Shown here: positions 9,638 to 19,577 of the stretch, piece by piece | How positions within the stretch are numbered: position 1 is the stretch's first letter | Layout of the letters: the number at the start of each line of letters is the position of its first letter | Source: Tuctoria greenei | Lineage: Eukaryota; Streptophyta; Magnoliopsida; Poales; Poaceae | Reading direction: 5' to 3' | Length of the DNA: 64,000 nucleotides | Assembly (NCBI GenBank): GCA_036927565.1 | Contig: JAYESD010000001.1 | Coordinates: 115,549,110-115,613,109 of the forward strand | Program-made: the position numbers and the translations under genes | The notes under the pieces: generated by a model | The model's input: the letters and a program-made list of their open reading frames with translations, nothing else | Told to the model about the DNA's origin: nothing | Database searches by the model: none

Positions 9638-11876
9638 GAATGCATCCTAGGAAACAAGATTAAGAGGTTATGTGCTAATTGGTGCGGAAGCCTTCCGAGG
9701 TAATTTTTGATTTTTTACATCAGTCAGTTGTTTTATTGTTATAACTGCATTTTGAGTTTCTTCGTCCTTCATCCATAGCGTGCTTAAGAAAAGGGCTGAA
9801 GCTCCGATCCCTGCAGCAGCGGTTAAGGCTGTGCAGGCTGAAGCTCCGGCTCTGATTCCAGCGCCGCCCCAAGAGGTGGCTGAGGTTGCGGCAATCCCGA
9901 CGCTGGCTGTCATGGTCTTGGACCTCGACTCATCCCCAGAAGCTCCTGCGGTAGTGCCGGACCACGGGAATGAAGATGTACCAGCGGCACCAGCCCCGGA
10001 GGTTGAAGCTCCGGGCTTGGATGCTGAGATGTTGGACGCTCCAGCCACAGAGTCGGAGGTAGCTGCGATTCCGGGCCTAGAGCCGGATGTTGTTGAAGCC
10101 ACGACAGTCGAGCCGGTGGTTGATGAGGTCCTGACGGTGGAGCCGGGTGTTGATGAAGCTCCGACACTTGAGCCAATTGTCGAGGAAGCTCTGGCGGTAG
10201 AGTCGGTTGCTGAAGAAGTTCCGGCTGTAGAGCCCGTCGTTGAAGCAGTTCTGGCGTCTGAGCCAGTTGCAGTGGAGGTGTCGGCACCTGAGCCTATGGT
10301 GTTCGAAGCGCCAGCGCCCGAGCCCATGATGGTCGAAGCGCCAGCACCTGAGCTTGCGGCGGAGGAGGTGCCTGCGCCGGAGCCAGAAGTAGCTTCTGCT
10401 CCGACCGAACCTTCAACACCCGCTCCGGAAATAGTGATCTCGAAGGTTCCCGCTGCTGAGCCAGGGTTCTAAGATGAAGCTGTTGGCCCTCCGCCTGAGG
10501 GGCCAATTGTTGATGACCTGGCGGCTGGACCTTCGGAGTCAATTCCGGGGGTCAGAACTTCTACTGCAGGTACTTCCTCGGCAACGGCCGAGGCTATCCT
10601 GGAGGACGACCCTAGTGCCGTGGAAGCTTAGGGGGCCGCTCTTGTAGAGTGGGACCCAATTTTTGTTACTGAAGACCCGTTGGAGATAGCGGAGAGGACC
10701 CCGGCAGGTCCGAACCTGATCCCCCTATCGTTGTCTATTGACAACGCCTGCTCCAGTCTTCGCCAGGTCCAACTGGCTTTCTACCACGACAGCAAGGCCC
10801 TCGAGGAGGAGCGCCAAACCCTTAGGAGGTGGCGCAACCGACTCCATTTCGAGACCAAGCTGGTGCAGTCGAGGCTGGCTGACGACAAGGAGTGGTTGCA
10901 GAGGGAGAAGGTCCACCTGGAGTACTGGGGTAAGCTGTTGGATGAGAGGGAAAGCATGACGCGATCCCTCGACAACCAGTCCCAGGCCATCTATGAGCAG
11001 GCCAAGGCTGCAAATAGTGCAGCAGATGATCGCCAGGAAAGGCTCGCCGCCATCCACGATAGACTCGTCAAGCGCCGGGAGGCTCTTGAATCGCGGGAGA
11101 GAAGGCTCAAAGATGAAGAGCAAAAATTCCTGGAGCTGCAGGACGTCCTCGTGAAGAGGGAGGAAGAGCTTGTCCAAAAGACAGCTCTGGCTGACAAGAG
11201 CCTCGAAGAACGCACCAAGAAATTGGAGGAGCGTTGCGAGGAGGAGGAGAAGAAGGCCTGGGAGCGAGGGCAAGATCTCTACAAGACGGAGAATGCCATC
11301 GCCGCCAGGGAGAAGAAAGTGCGGGGCCGAGAGAAAGATCTGGTCAACCGCCGAAATGAGATCCACCTCCGGGAGGAAGAGCTCAGCAAACTCGAAAGGC
11401 AGGTTGCTAAAAAGATTCAGCAGAATGCCAAAGAGGTGGAGCGTCTTGCTCGGGAGAGCTTGGAGCTTGCGGCGGCCAAAAGATCCTTGGCGGAGATGCG
11501 CAACGCAAGGTTTGCGGAGTCCCAACAAGTTTGGGAATTCCCGGGCAAATCCAATGACGCGCTGACGCCAATGGGTTTCAGTCCCGTGCGTCCAGATGAT
11601 CCAGAGCCGGAGCTGGACCAGGCGTTGGAGGCGCTGAGTTCAGCAGGCAACAAGCTCACCAAGATGGGCAATGTCATCGTGGACTAGTTGGAAACTGAGG
11701 GACAGTCCCTGGCAAAGAACATCGCAGAGTTTGTGCTGACGTGCTACACCAGCCGGGACCCTCAATTCGCTTTGGACCCGGTGCTTGAAGGCCCCATCGA
11801 AGGAGAGGGTGAAGCCGCCCGAGCCAGCGTGTCGGAGGTGGCCCAGAAGGTCGCCCAGTTCTTCCATAGGGTCTAG
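9638..11876 (+). pseudogene. Antisense extra ORF (aORF) of Tat element C, coiled-coil protein
   Basis: Runs opposite to the element's gag-pol. The end of an exon at 9638-9699 (peptide ...CANWCGSLPR) is followed by a 79-bp intron and a main exon at 9779-11876. The main exon is one frame of about 699 codons with stops only at 10470, 10629 and 11685. It begins with a Pro/Glu/Val-rich region in which 'Glu-Pro-x-Val' style units repeat about 15 times. A conserved block (SLSIDNACSSLRQVQL) comes next, then about 260 residues of charged coiled coil rich in Glu, Lys, Arg and Leu, and a C-terminal block (AKNIAEFVLTCYTS). Element D carries a homologue in the same place. Antisense ORFs of this kind are known from Tat elements such as maize Grande. 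The function is unknown; a structural or RNA/protein-binding role is only a guess. Confidence 0.75.
9700..9778 (+). other. Predicted intron in aORF of element C
   Basis: GTAATT at the 5' end, a T-rich interior and CATCCATAG at the 3' end, 79 bp. The flanking peptides line up with those flanking a 78-bp interval at the same position in element D (20264-20341). The intron sequences themselves do not align. That pattern supports splicing. Confidence 0.6.
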
Positions 11877-13195
11877 GACCATCTCTCTGTAGCTCCCACT
11901 TGTATTCTCTCTTCTTCTTCTCCAATTTTGTAATCTCTTGTGTCCAGATGAATGAAATCCAAAATTTTTTATGAATTTCATTTTTTTGTCTTCAACACCT
12001 TGGTCTCACTTGGCCCCCTGGTAGATGTACACAATTTGATTGTGTACATGTACCAAGAGGATGTAACAGTTGTTGAAGACTTGCATGCTTCAAACTTGTA
12101 GAATGTAGGTCCAAAGTCTTCGATAGTGTAGGCCCCCTGAGGTTGCCGGAGCTTAGTGGCTTCGGCATTGACCATCGTCGGAGCTTAGTAGCTCTGACAG
12201 TAGTCTCCATCAACGCATAAAGCATCGATGGTTATCCCTCAGGGGTGTCGGAGCTTGGTTGCTCCGGCAGTGACCTCTGTCGACACGTGGTGTATCGACA
12301 ACAAACTACTCTATAGAGTCTTTCCACCATATTTTCTTCAAGTTGACAGCTTGCCCCCTAGCTTTACCGGAGCTGAGTAGCTCTAGCGACGCTCAATGTC
12401 AATGTTTGAACATCGACCACAAGTTGCCTAGAGGACGTCAGAGCTTTGGCAGCTCCGGCTTCATTCACCATCATCATGAAATATTTATTTTTCATGCACA
12501 CTGAAGTCAAGAAAAACAGTAAAATCCATTTCCTATCTATAACTTCATTGCGGCTTACTATTCTCGAGAAATTTTTAGGTCAAACACAATTCTAAATACA
12601 ATCAAGAGCACCGTATTGTTTCCTTCAGGTGCGATTGTTTCTGGACTCGCCTTATTTCGGCCTGCTAGGGTGTAGGTAGAGTGGCGTACTTAGGATGCAT
12701 GACCAGGCTAAGTCGACAGCACACTCCGGCCCTAGATTGGCTTGGCGGCATTCAGATGAGTAGACCATCAACAATGTTTGAACCCGGAAAGATAGACAAT
12801 GCAACTAGAATTATACATGAACTGGTCGAGCTAAAGTTTCTTAAGAATTGCACAACTTTGTTATAGACAAGAAAGAGAAAAATAAAAAATATTGAGCCTG
12901 TACAAAGTAAATGCACGTGGAGTATGTTTTCACACAATGATGTCTTTCATTAAAGGTCTGGGGTACAAGGGAAACAAGAACACTCTTAGGGTACGGAACC
13001 AGGCTAAGTGTGTTTCGTTTCTCTTTGACCCAAGGTAGCTAGCTACACTTTTAGTTCTGAGACTGTGACAAGTGTTGCATGGATGTTGTGGACCTAACGG
13101 GGTAGGTCCGGCTACCCTCCCGGAGGAGCTACCCGATGCTGTATAATGACTCTATAACATACATCACATGTAATTATAGACTCACCTCCGTGATA
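11877..13195. other. Spacer between aORF and integrase of element C
   Basis: About 1.3 kb without a credible gene. It holds the degenerate 71-bp repeat (12146-12460). It also has two copies of a phrase like TTAGGRTRC...CCAGGCTAAGT, at about 12690 and 12986. The same phrase occurs in element D near 30355. The polypyrimidine stretch 11915-11935 lies just after the aORF stop. Confidence 0.6.
12146..12460. repeat. Degenerate 71-bp tandem repeat, element C
   Basis: GGAGCT cores at 12148, 12180, 12250, 12369 and 12440. Two of the steps are 70-71 bp. The cores are usually followed by a reverse GCTCCGG after 5-9 bp, making a small dyad. It is the decayed counterpart of the clean array in element D at 29740-30094. 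Confidence 0.55.
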
Positions 13196-14533
13196 TTAAG
13201 CATAGAACTTACGAAGGTGCTCAATGTTCCAAGGATTTGGGAGAGGTGTCCCATCCTCGGTTGCCAAGCGAACGCATCCGGGACGGGATACTTTGATCAC
13301 TCGGAAGGGTCCCTCCCAGCTGGGGGAGAGTTTGTTTAACCCTTCTCTGTATCGTATTCTCCGTAGCACCAGATCGACTTCCACGAGCTGTCGGCTCTGA
13401 ACATGCCGTTGGTGATAGCGCTGAAGAGCTTGGCGGTATCGGGCATTCCGAACAGCTGCTCGACACCTTCCCTCTTCAAGGAGGTCAAGGTCTTCACGCT
13501 GGAGCTGGTCCTACGTGGCTTTGTCGGAGGTCCGGACCCGGAGCGACCCCAAGGTGATTTCCGGAGGAAGGACTGCTTCAGCTCCGTACACCAGGAAGAA
13601 GGGTGTCTCTCCAGTTGACCGGTTTGGAGTTGTCCTCTTGGCCCATAGAGTGGGCAGAAGATCTTCGATCCAGTTGGCTCCATGTTTTTTCAGGCGCTCA
13701 TATGTGCGCGTCTTGAGTCCTTTCAGGATTTCTGCATTTGCTCTCTCGACTTGGCCATTGCTTGCCGAGTGAGCTACGGAGGCATAGCTGACTTGGATGC
13801 AGAGGTCTTCGCAGTATCCTTGGAAAGAAGAGCTTGTTAATTGGGTCCCATTATCTGTTATGATTTTGTTCGGGACTCCAAATTTGCATACGATGGACTG
13901 CAAGAAGTTGATAGTTGATTGCTTGTTTATTGTCACAACTGGAGTTGCTTCCGACTATTTGGTGAACTTGTCAATTGCAACATACAGGAACATGTAACCT
14001 CTGACGACTCTTGGGAAAGGTCCCACGATTTCCATCCCCCACATAGCGAAAGGCCACGTAGGAGGTATCATTTGTAGAGGCTGAGCCAGTGTGTGAATTT
14101 TCTTTGCATGGAACTGGCATGCTTCACATTTCTTCACCAGCTCAGTTGCATCCTGGAGCGCTGTAGGCCAGTAGAAACCATGCCGAAAGGCTTTACCGAC
14201 CAGCGTGCGAGAAGACGCGTGGTTCCCACACTTGCCTACATGCATTTCCGCGAGGAGCTCACAACCTTCTTCCCTTGTGATGTACCACATTAGGACGCCG
14301 TTGGCACCGCGCCGGTAGAGATCCCCTTCTACTAGCGTGTATATTTTAGCCATTCTAACTATCCGATGAGCAGATACATCATCCTCAGGAAGGATATTGT
14401 CTTTCAAGTAGCTCCGGATCTCTGAGATCCATGCATCGGAGCTAGCTTGAGCATTTGAGTCTTGCGTGCTGGGTTGCTCGGAGCTTCCGCTAGCACCTAC
14501 AACCCTTGATGGCTGCCATGGAAACAGGGCCAT
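13196..14533 (-). pseudogene. Integrase of Tat element C
   Basis: Integrase joins element DNA to the chromosome. Reading frames 14533-13955, 13936-13511 and 13384-13196 cover it. The zinc-binding N-terminus has H...H and CEACQFHAK motifs near residues 105-150. The core follows with WGMEIVGPFP: the first catalytic Asp is Glu here, an inactivating change. A stop follows in FTK-stop-SEA, at the position of a usual Trp. The second Asp (ITDNGTQL) and the Glu of the GQVERAN block are present. The last segment has the GPFRV...LRKFY ending typical of Tat integrases. Frameshifts lie near 13510-13385. Confidence 0.85.
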
Positions 14534-14640
14534 CGGGACCGCCAGCTTGGGGATGCTGGTCTCGCCCCCTTCGCTCAGTTCGGCAGGCTGAGCTGCGGGT
14601 TTTGACTACTCCGGATGAAGATTCCGTCAAGAGCCGGAGC

Positions 14641-15361
14641 TCAGGTTGACGCTTTCATCGAGAGTTCGTCAGCTTCAGTGTTATGGATACGCTGGACATG
14701 GTGGAGATCCAGGACTTTGAAGTCCTTCTGAAGCCTCTGGACATCAAGGAGATAAGCAGCTAGTTGGGGATTGTTACAAGAGCATTCACCCTTCACCTGT
14801 TTATGTCCATAAATGAGTGCTTCATACTCCTCCATGTTGTTGGTCGCCTTGAAGTCAAGGTGGACAATGTATTCTACCTTCTCCCCTATTGGAGCGAGGA
14901 GAAGGACTCCATCTCCGGCCCCCTACTTTTGCATGGAGCCTCGAAGTAGAGGGTCCAGTGAGGCTTAGTGAAGACTAGAGCCTTGAGTTCCGGCTTCTGC
15001 TCACTAGGGCCCCCAGGGTTTGATGGAGAGGGGGTCCATTTCGCCACAAAGTCTGCTAATGCTTGACTCTTGATCCCTTGTCTTGGGACGAATTCAAGAT
15101 CGAATTCGGCCAATTCCGCTGCGCACTTTGCAATGGTCCCAGTAGAGTTGGGATTATGCAAGATCCCACGCTGTGGACAAGAGGTCACCACTGAGATCTT
15201 GTGAGCTTGGAAGTAATGGCGAAGCTTCCTGGATGCGATCAGACCTGCGTAGAGCAGCTTGTGTACCTCTAGGTATCGAGTCTTGGCATCCTCAATAGCT
15301 TGAAGAAGGGTAGTGCCCATTCCGCCAGTCTTGAGATGTATCGGCTGAGCGCGGCTAGACA
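14641..15361 (-). pseudogene. RNase H region of element C, with a second archaeal-type RNase H
   Basis: The frame 15362-14886 holds part of the RT-linked RNase H (KTRYLEVHKLLYA, VPRQGIKSQALADFVA). It then opens a second domain (HWTLYFEAPC; the usual catalytic Asp after LYF is Glu). The frame 14835-14641 continues that second domain with NNMEEYEAL, carrying the catalytic Glu, and NTEADELS, carrying the late Asp. Two RNase H domains in a row, the second of archaeal type, mark the Tat lineage. A frameshift near 14886-14835 and losses in the first domain disable it. Confidence 0.75.
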
Positions 15362-16156
15362 TTAAGTCAGTTTCTGGACGTCCTTGATGTGGGCTGGAGG
15401 CCGCATATCCTCAATGGCTTTAATCTTCGTCGGATTTGCCTCTATGCCTCGGTGGTTTACCAGGAAACCAAGAAGCTTTCCGGAGCTAACCCCGAAGACG
15501 CACTTGTCTGGGTTCAGCTTCGTGCGAGTGACTTGCAACTTGTCAAAGACGGCTTGCAAAGTGTCAAGGAGTGACTCCTTATACTTGATCTTGACGATGA
15601 TGTCATCAACATACACTTCCACTACATCTCTGATGAGCTCCCCAAAGGTTTTGTACATAGCTTGTATAAATGTTGAAGATGCATTCTTGAGACCAAATGG
15701 CATGGCAGTATAGCAGTACAATCCATCTACTGTGATAAAAGAAGTATGTTCCTCATCTTCCCTAGACATTCTGATTTGATGGTACCGAGAATATGCATCT
15801 AGGAAACACAGTAATTCACACCTAGTGGTGGAATCCACTATTTGATCTATTCTAGGTAGTGGGAATGGATCTTTTGGGCATGCCTTATTCAGTGTTGTGT
15901 AGTCGATACACATCCGAAGCTTCCCGCCAGCCTTGGGTACAACGACTGGGTTTGCCTGCCATTTTGGGTGGAAGATTTCTTGGATGAACCCAGCTTCAAG
16001 CAACTTCTTCACTTCTTGTCGTATGAAGTTCTGTCGCTCTACTAATTGCTTCCAAGCCTTCTGGTGCACAGGCCAAGCGTCAGGATAGATCTTCAGATTA
16101 TGCTCGACCACTTCCCTAGGGATCCCAGACATTTGTGACGGTTGCCAGGCAAACAC
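15362..16156 (-). pseudogene. Reverse transcriptase of element C
   Basis: 265 codons in one frame. Gypsy RT motifs appear in order: VKKLLEAGFIQE, WQANPVVVPK, RMCIDYTTLNKACPKDPFPLP, FLDAYSRYHQI, FITVDGLYCYTAMPFGLKNA, the catalytic YVDD near residue 185, and LGFLVNHRGIEANP. The palm looks complete and the catalytic aspartates are present. The frame stops (VQKLT-stop) before the connection domain, where a normal polyprotein would continue. Confidence 0.9.
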
Positions 16157-16206
16157 ATCAATATTAGCCGGGAGGAAAGTGATGAGCGTGAGTTCCTATT
16201 TGTCAT

Positions 16207-16977
16207 TCAGACCTCCCGATATACGCGTCGTCTGAGCGGCATCAGAACCTTTTTGGACGACTTTGACGGGGATGTCGGTGTCGCCGCTTGGTTGCACACG
16301 AGGTGCGGAGGTTGAGCCTTGTTGACGAATGCTCGGGGGTTTTGGAGCTTGTTCCTGCCTAGACTCTCTTCCTCCTGCGCTGTAGCAAGCGCATGAAGTT
16401 CTTCCAGAGCAGTCACTCCGGCAGTGCAGTCTCCGCGGATTTGGAGAACACCAGCTGGTGTTGGCATCTTCAACACCAGGTAGCCATAATGAGCTGCAGC
16501 CATGAACTTGTACAAGGCAGGCCTACCCAGAATGGCATTGAAAGGTAAGTTTATCTGAGCAATGTCAAAGATAAACTTCTCAGTGCGATAATTCTCCCGA
16601 GTCCCAAAGGTCACAGGGAGAGTAATGGCACCGAGTGGGGTTACGGCCCCCGGACCTACTCTGGAGAAAGGTTGGGAGGGGCGAAGGTCCGAAGGTCGGA
16701 GCTGAAGCTTGACGAAAGCTTCGAAGCTTATGAGGCTCAGCCCCGAACCTCCGTCCACCATTAAATGGTGGAGTTTAATGTTATTGATGGTAGGTGATAC
16801 CATCAAAGGTAGTTGACCAGCTTCGATCATGTTCCGAGGGCAGTCCGAAGCATCAAAAGTGATGGTGGTGTCCATCCACTTTCGATGAGGCTCCACCCTT
16901 GCTGTAGGAGCTACTGAGGCCATGTACCGCCGTGGTCTTGAGGACACGGCGGGAGGTGATGTCCCACGAACCACCAA
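16207..16977 (-). pseudogene. Aspartic protease of element C
   Basis: 257 codons. The retropepsin active site reads MVDGGSGLSLIS near residue 92, with DGGS in place of the common DSGA/DTGS. The flap region and the ILGRPALYKFMAA motif near residue 150 follow. It cleaves the polyprotein during particle maturation. It lies in a different frame from both gag and RT, separated by short gaps. Those are probably frameshift mutations, because Tat elements normally encode a single polyprotein here. Confidence 0.85.
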
Positions 16978-17011
16978 AGATGGTGTTCATGGTATTTCGA
17001 CACTCATTGTC

Positions 17012-18613
17012 TTAGACGTCGGAGTCGTCGTCGACGGAGGTGTAAACAGCCTTCAGGACCTTTTTAGGGTCCTCAAAGACTAATTCCTCTTCAGCCGGAG
17101 CATCATCAACTTCATGTTTTCCTTCCCTCTGACAGAAAGGAACTTCTTCTCGGCGCTTGTTGTAGCGCTCGACAAGGTTTTGGACCTCCCAACAGTCTTC
17201 CAAGTTGTGGCTGTTTGTCTTGTGAATAGGACACCACACTTTGGAGTTGCCACCGTCTTCAGAGGACGGTCGAGGTCGTTTCTCGGGGCGTGGCCTATGG
17301 CCACATGGAGCTGCAGCAACTGCAGCAGTAGATTTGCCGGCCGATGGCTTCTTCTTGCCATTGCACTTTTTCTTCTTTTTACCACTCCCAGAAGTAGTGG
17401 CTTCGCCTTTGGAGGATTTTTTACCATCCTCTAGAGGTGGTTTAGAGTGCATTTCATGGCCCTCCGCAGCTTTGGCACACTTGTCTGCCAAGCTAAAGAG
17501 CTCTATCACGCTGGTGATCTCCTTGATCGCTAGCTTCTCCAGCATCTTCTTATCTCGTACGCCCTGTCTAAATGCCACGATAACAGAGGAGCTAGAGATA
17601 GAAGGAATGGTGTTTCGTACCTCGGAGAACCTCTGAATGAATGAGCCCAGGGATTCTCCCCCCTTCTACATGACTCCAAAAAGGTCCAGTTCGGTGCCTG
17701 GTCGGGTGTATGAACTCCCGAAATTGGCGGTCAACTGTTGGCACAATTCCTCCCAACTATTGATCGAGTTGTGAGGAAGGCTCATGAACTAGGACCTGGC
17801 GGTCCCAGTCAAGGCCACTAGGAAGTAGTTGGCCATTACGGCCTGATTACCACCGGCTGCAAGGATTGCGGTGGAGTAAATCTGGAGAAACTCAGCAGGA
17901 TTAACAGTCCCGTCGAATTTCTCCAACAGATGAGGCTGGAACTTTTGTGGCCATCTGACCATGCGTAGGTGCATGGCAAGGGAAGAACAACCCCCTCCTA
18001 CTCCCTCAGGAGCAAGACTGTCTCGAGCCTCTTGCCTTTCGCGAGCATGCTCGATATGGACACGGCCGTCCTGTTGACGGTAACGGCGATCAAGCTCTGC
18101 CCGAAGGTCATGAGTTGAAATCCTAGTTATCGTATGAGTGTGTCGTGCTCCGGAAGGTAGCAACATAACTTGCTGAGATGGAGCACGCCTCCTATTTTGG
18201 GAAGCATGCGAACCAAGTCTGCCCGGCACAGTCCGGTGCTACGATGGGGCCCGCCTCGAAAGGGGAGGACCTTGGTTGCTGATGTGGTCGGCTGCTGCTG
18301 CAACCAAATGTTCTACGTCAACCCTCCACTGCTCCATTGCACCCTGAGATGCACCTAGAGGTGGTGGACGTTGGAGGAGAGCACGCGCTGCATGATGCGC
18401 GTGTTCAGGGTTCTTGTTATTCGCCGATGCGGTGACCGACACCGATGCACTGTCACGCTGCCCATCTTGACGTGCTGGTGCAGGCGGTGGCGGTGGAGAC
18501 ATGACTCCTGCTGGAGCCATGGCACCTGCTGGTTGCTGCATGTTGGAGGGATTGCCCCCATCGGGTTGAACAGCAGGGTTGCTGTTGGATGATCCAGCAG
18601 CTGAGTTCACCAT
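17012..18613 (-). pseudogene. gag: gag of element C
   Basis: A single frame of 533 codons from the ATG at 18613, with in-frame stops at 18241, 17791 and 17668. The stop at 17791 replaces the Trp expected in ARSW. The N-terminus is Pro/Ala/Gln-rich. The gag core (PHLLEKFDGTVNPAEFL, then ALTGTARS near residues 220-275, then RFSEVRNTIP) is the retrotransposon capsid domain. A Lys-rich stretch and a CPIHKTNSHNLEDC zinc-knuckle-like motif near residue 470 are typical of Tat gag. The tail is acidic. Confidence 0.88.
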
Positions 18614-18630
18614 ACTTGAAATCTCGGGCC

Positions 18631-18648
18631 CCCCTACCTGGCGCGCCA
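18631..18648 (-). other. Primer-binding site of element C
   Basis: On the minus strand it reads TGGCGCGCCAGGTAGGGG, two bases inside the LTR edge. It differs from the Met-tRNA site used by the other elements here. I have not assigned the tRNA. Confidence 0.75.
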
Positions 18649-18650
18649 AC

Positions 18651-19532
18651 TGTCGATGTTTGGATCCGACAGATCTCCCGACACTACCGTTGGTAGATTG
18701 AGGAGTTGTAGTTCGGTAATGGGCGCGCAGAGATTCAAGAAGGTGAAAGACAAATGAAAACAAAGATTTACGTGGTTCGGGCCGCCTGAGCGTAATACCC
18801 TACTCCACGGGGTGTGTTGGTGTTGTATTGAGCATGTGAGTCTAGAAGAAGCTCCAGAATAAGAAGCTCGTCTAGCTCAGGGAGTTCAGTAGTGGTCTGG
18901 AACCGTCCCTTATGTATCGTCGACCAGTCCTTTTATAGTACAAGGACTGGTCGTTACACCGTTAGCCTGGCCCGACATGTGGCCCCTGCGGTTACACATG
19001 CTTGATACACATTTAATGAGGTTAATTACCCTTAATAGTCTGGTAACGGGCCTTAATAGTGCCGTTACTAGTATTAAGGGCCATCCAATCGTGTGTCATT
19101 AATATGGCATTAATGACACTTAATCGGGTCTTGAAGTCTTTGATTGCTCTTTGAAGGTCCGGAGCCATTGGGGGGTCCACCGGTCTGATTGTTGAAGTTG
19201 AAGGTCCGGCGGTTCAGCCACGTGGCAGCTCTGGAGCTTACCGTCGTGGAAGGGTAGGTCCGGTGCTATTGGACACATGTCAGTACCAAAGCTTCCCTCT
19301 GTCTGGGGTTAGGTTCGGGGATTCCATACCGGTATCTAGTCCGCAGCTTTTCCATGTGGGCGATAGCTCCGGTCTTATGATACACGTGGCGGCCCTGGGA
19401 CTAACCATGTCTGGGAAGCAGGTCCGGTTACACCTGACATGTGGGGCCTTAGGAGGTCTTCAAATCTGGTAGATGGAGTTTCCTTGTGGTCTTTGTAATC
19501 TCAAGGGGTATTCGATACGTAGGGTACCGACA
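18651..19532 (-). repeat. 5' LTR of element C
   Basis: 882 bp. On the minus strand it starts TGTCGGTACCCTACG and ends with ATCGACA beside the primer site. The U3 side (19150-19450) carries recurring GGTCCGG phrases (about 19156, 19202, 19256, 19421), interleaved with CACGTGG or ACATGTGG boxes (CCACGTGG at 19218-19225, CACGTGG at 19383-19389). The repeat is too degenerate to give a clean period. Confidence 0.82.
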
Positions 19533-19577
19533 CTGTACAGTGGCTCTATCTCAAGAAATGACCTGGTGCCACCGTGA

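Larger units (their letters stand above)
9387..19532 (-). mobile_element. Ty3/gypsy element C (Tat lineage), truncated at left by copia A
   Basis: On the minus strand the order is 5' LTR (18651-19532), primer site, gag, protease, RT, RNase H, archaeal-type RNase H and integrase. A spacer and a plus-strand coiled-coil ORF follow. RT-before-integrase order marks it as Ty3/gypsy. The second RNase H and an extra ORF antisense to pol are known features of the Tat lineage in grasses. The 3' LTR is not seen; copia A ends at 9386 within the region where it should be approached. The sequence right of the 5' LTR (CTGTA) belongs to element D. C is inferred to have inserted into D's extra ORF, because no polypurine tract adjoins 19532. 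A shared LTR between C and D is a less likely alternative. Confidence 0.85.

Noticed and set aside
10725..11528. Long Leu-rich minus-strand ORF opposite the coiled-coil exon of element C
   Set aside because: A shadow of a strongly charged, GC-rich coding strand. No start context, and no counterpart in element D.
18651..19532. The LTR as a shared LTR of tandem elements C and D
   Set aside because: No polypurine tract lies to the right of 19532, and the ORF of D seems cut inside its first exon. I kept it as a minor alternative to nesting.
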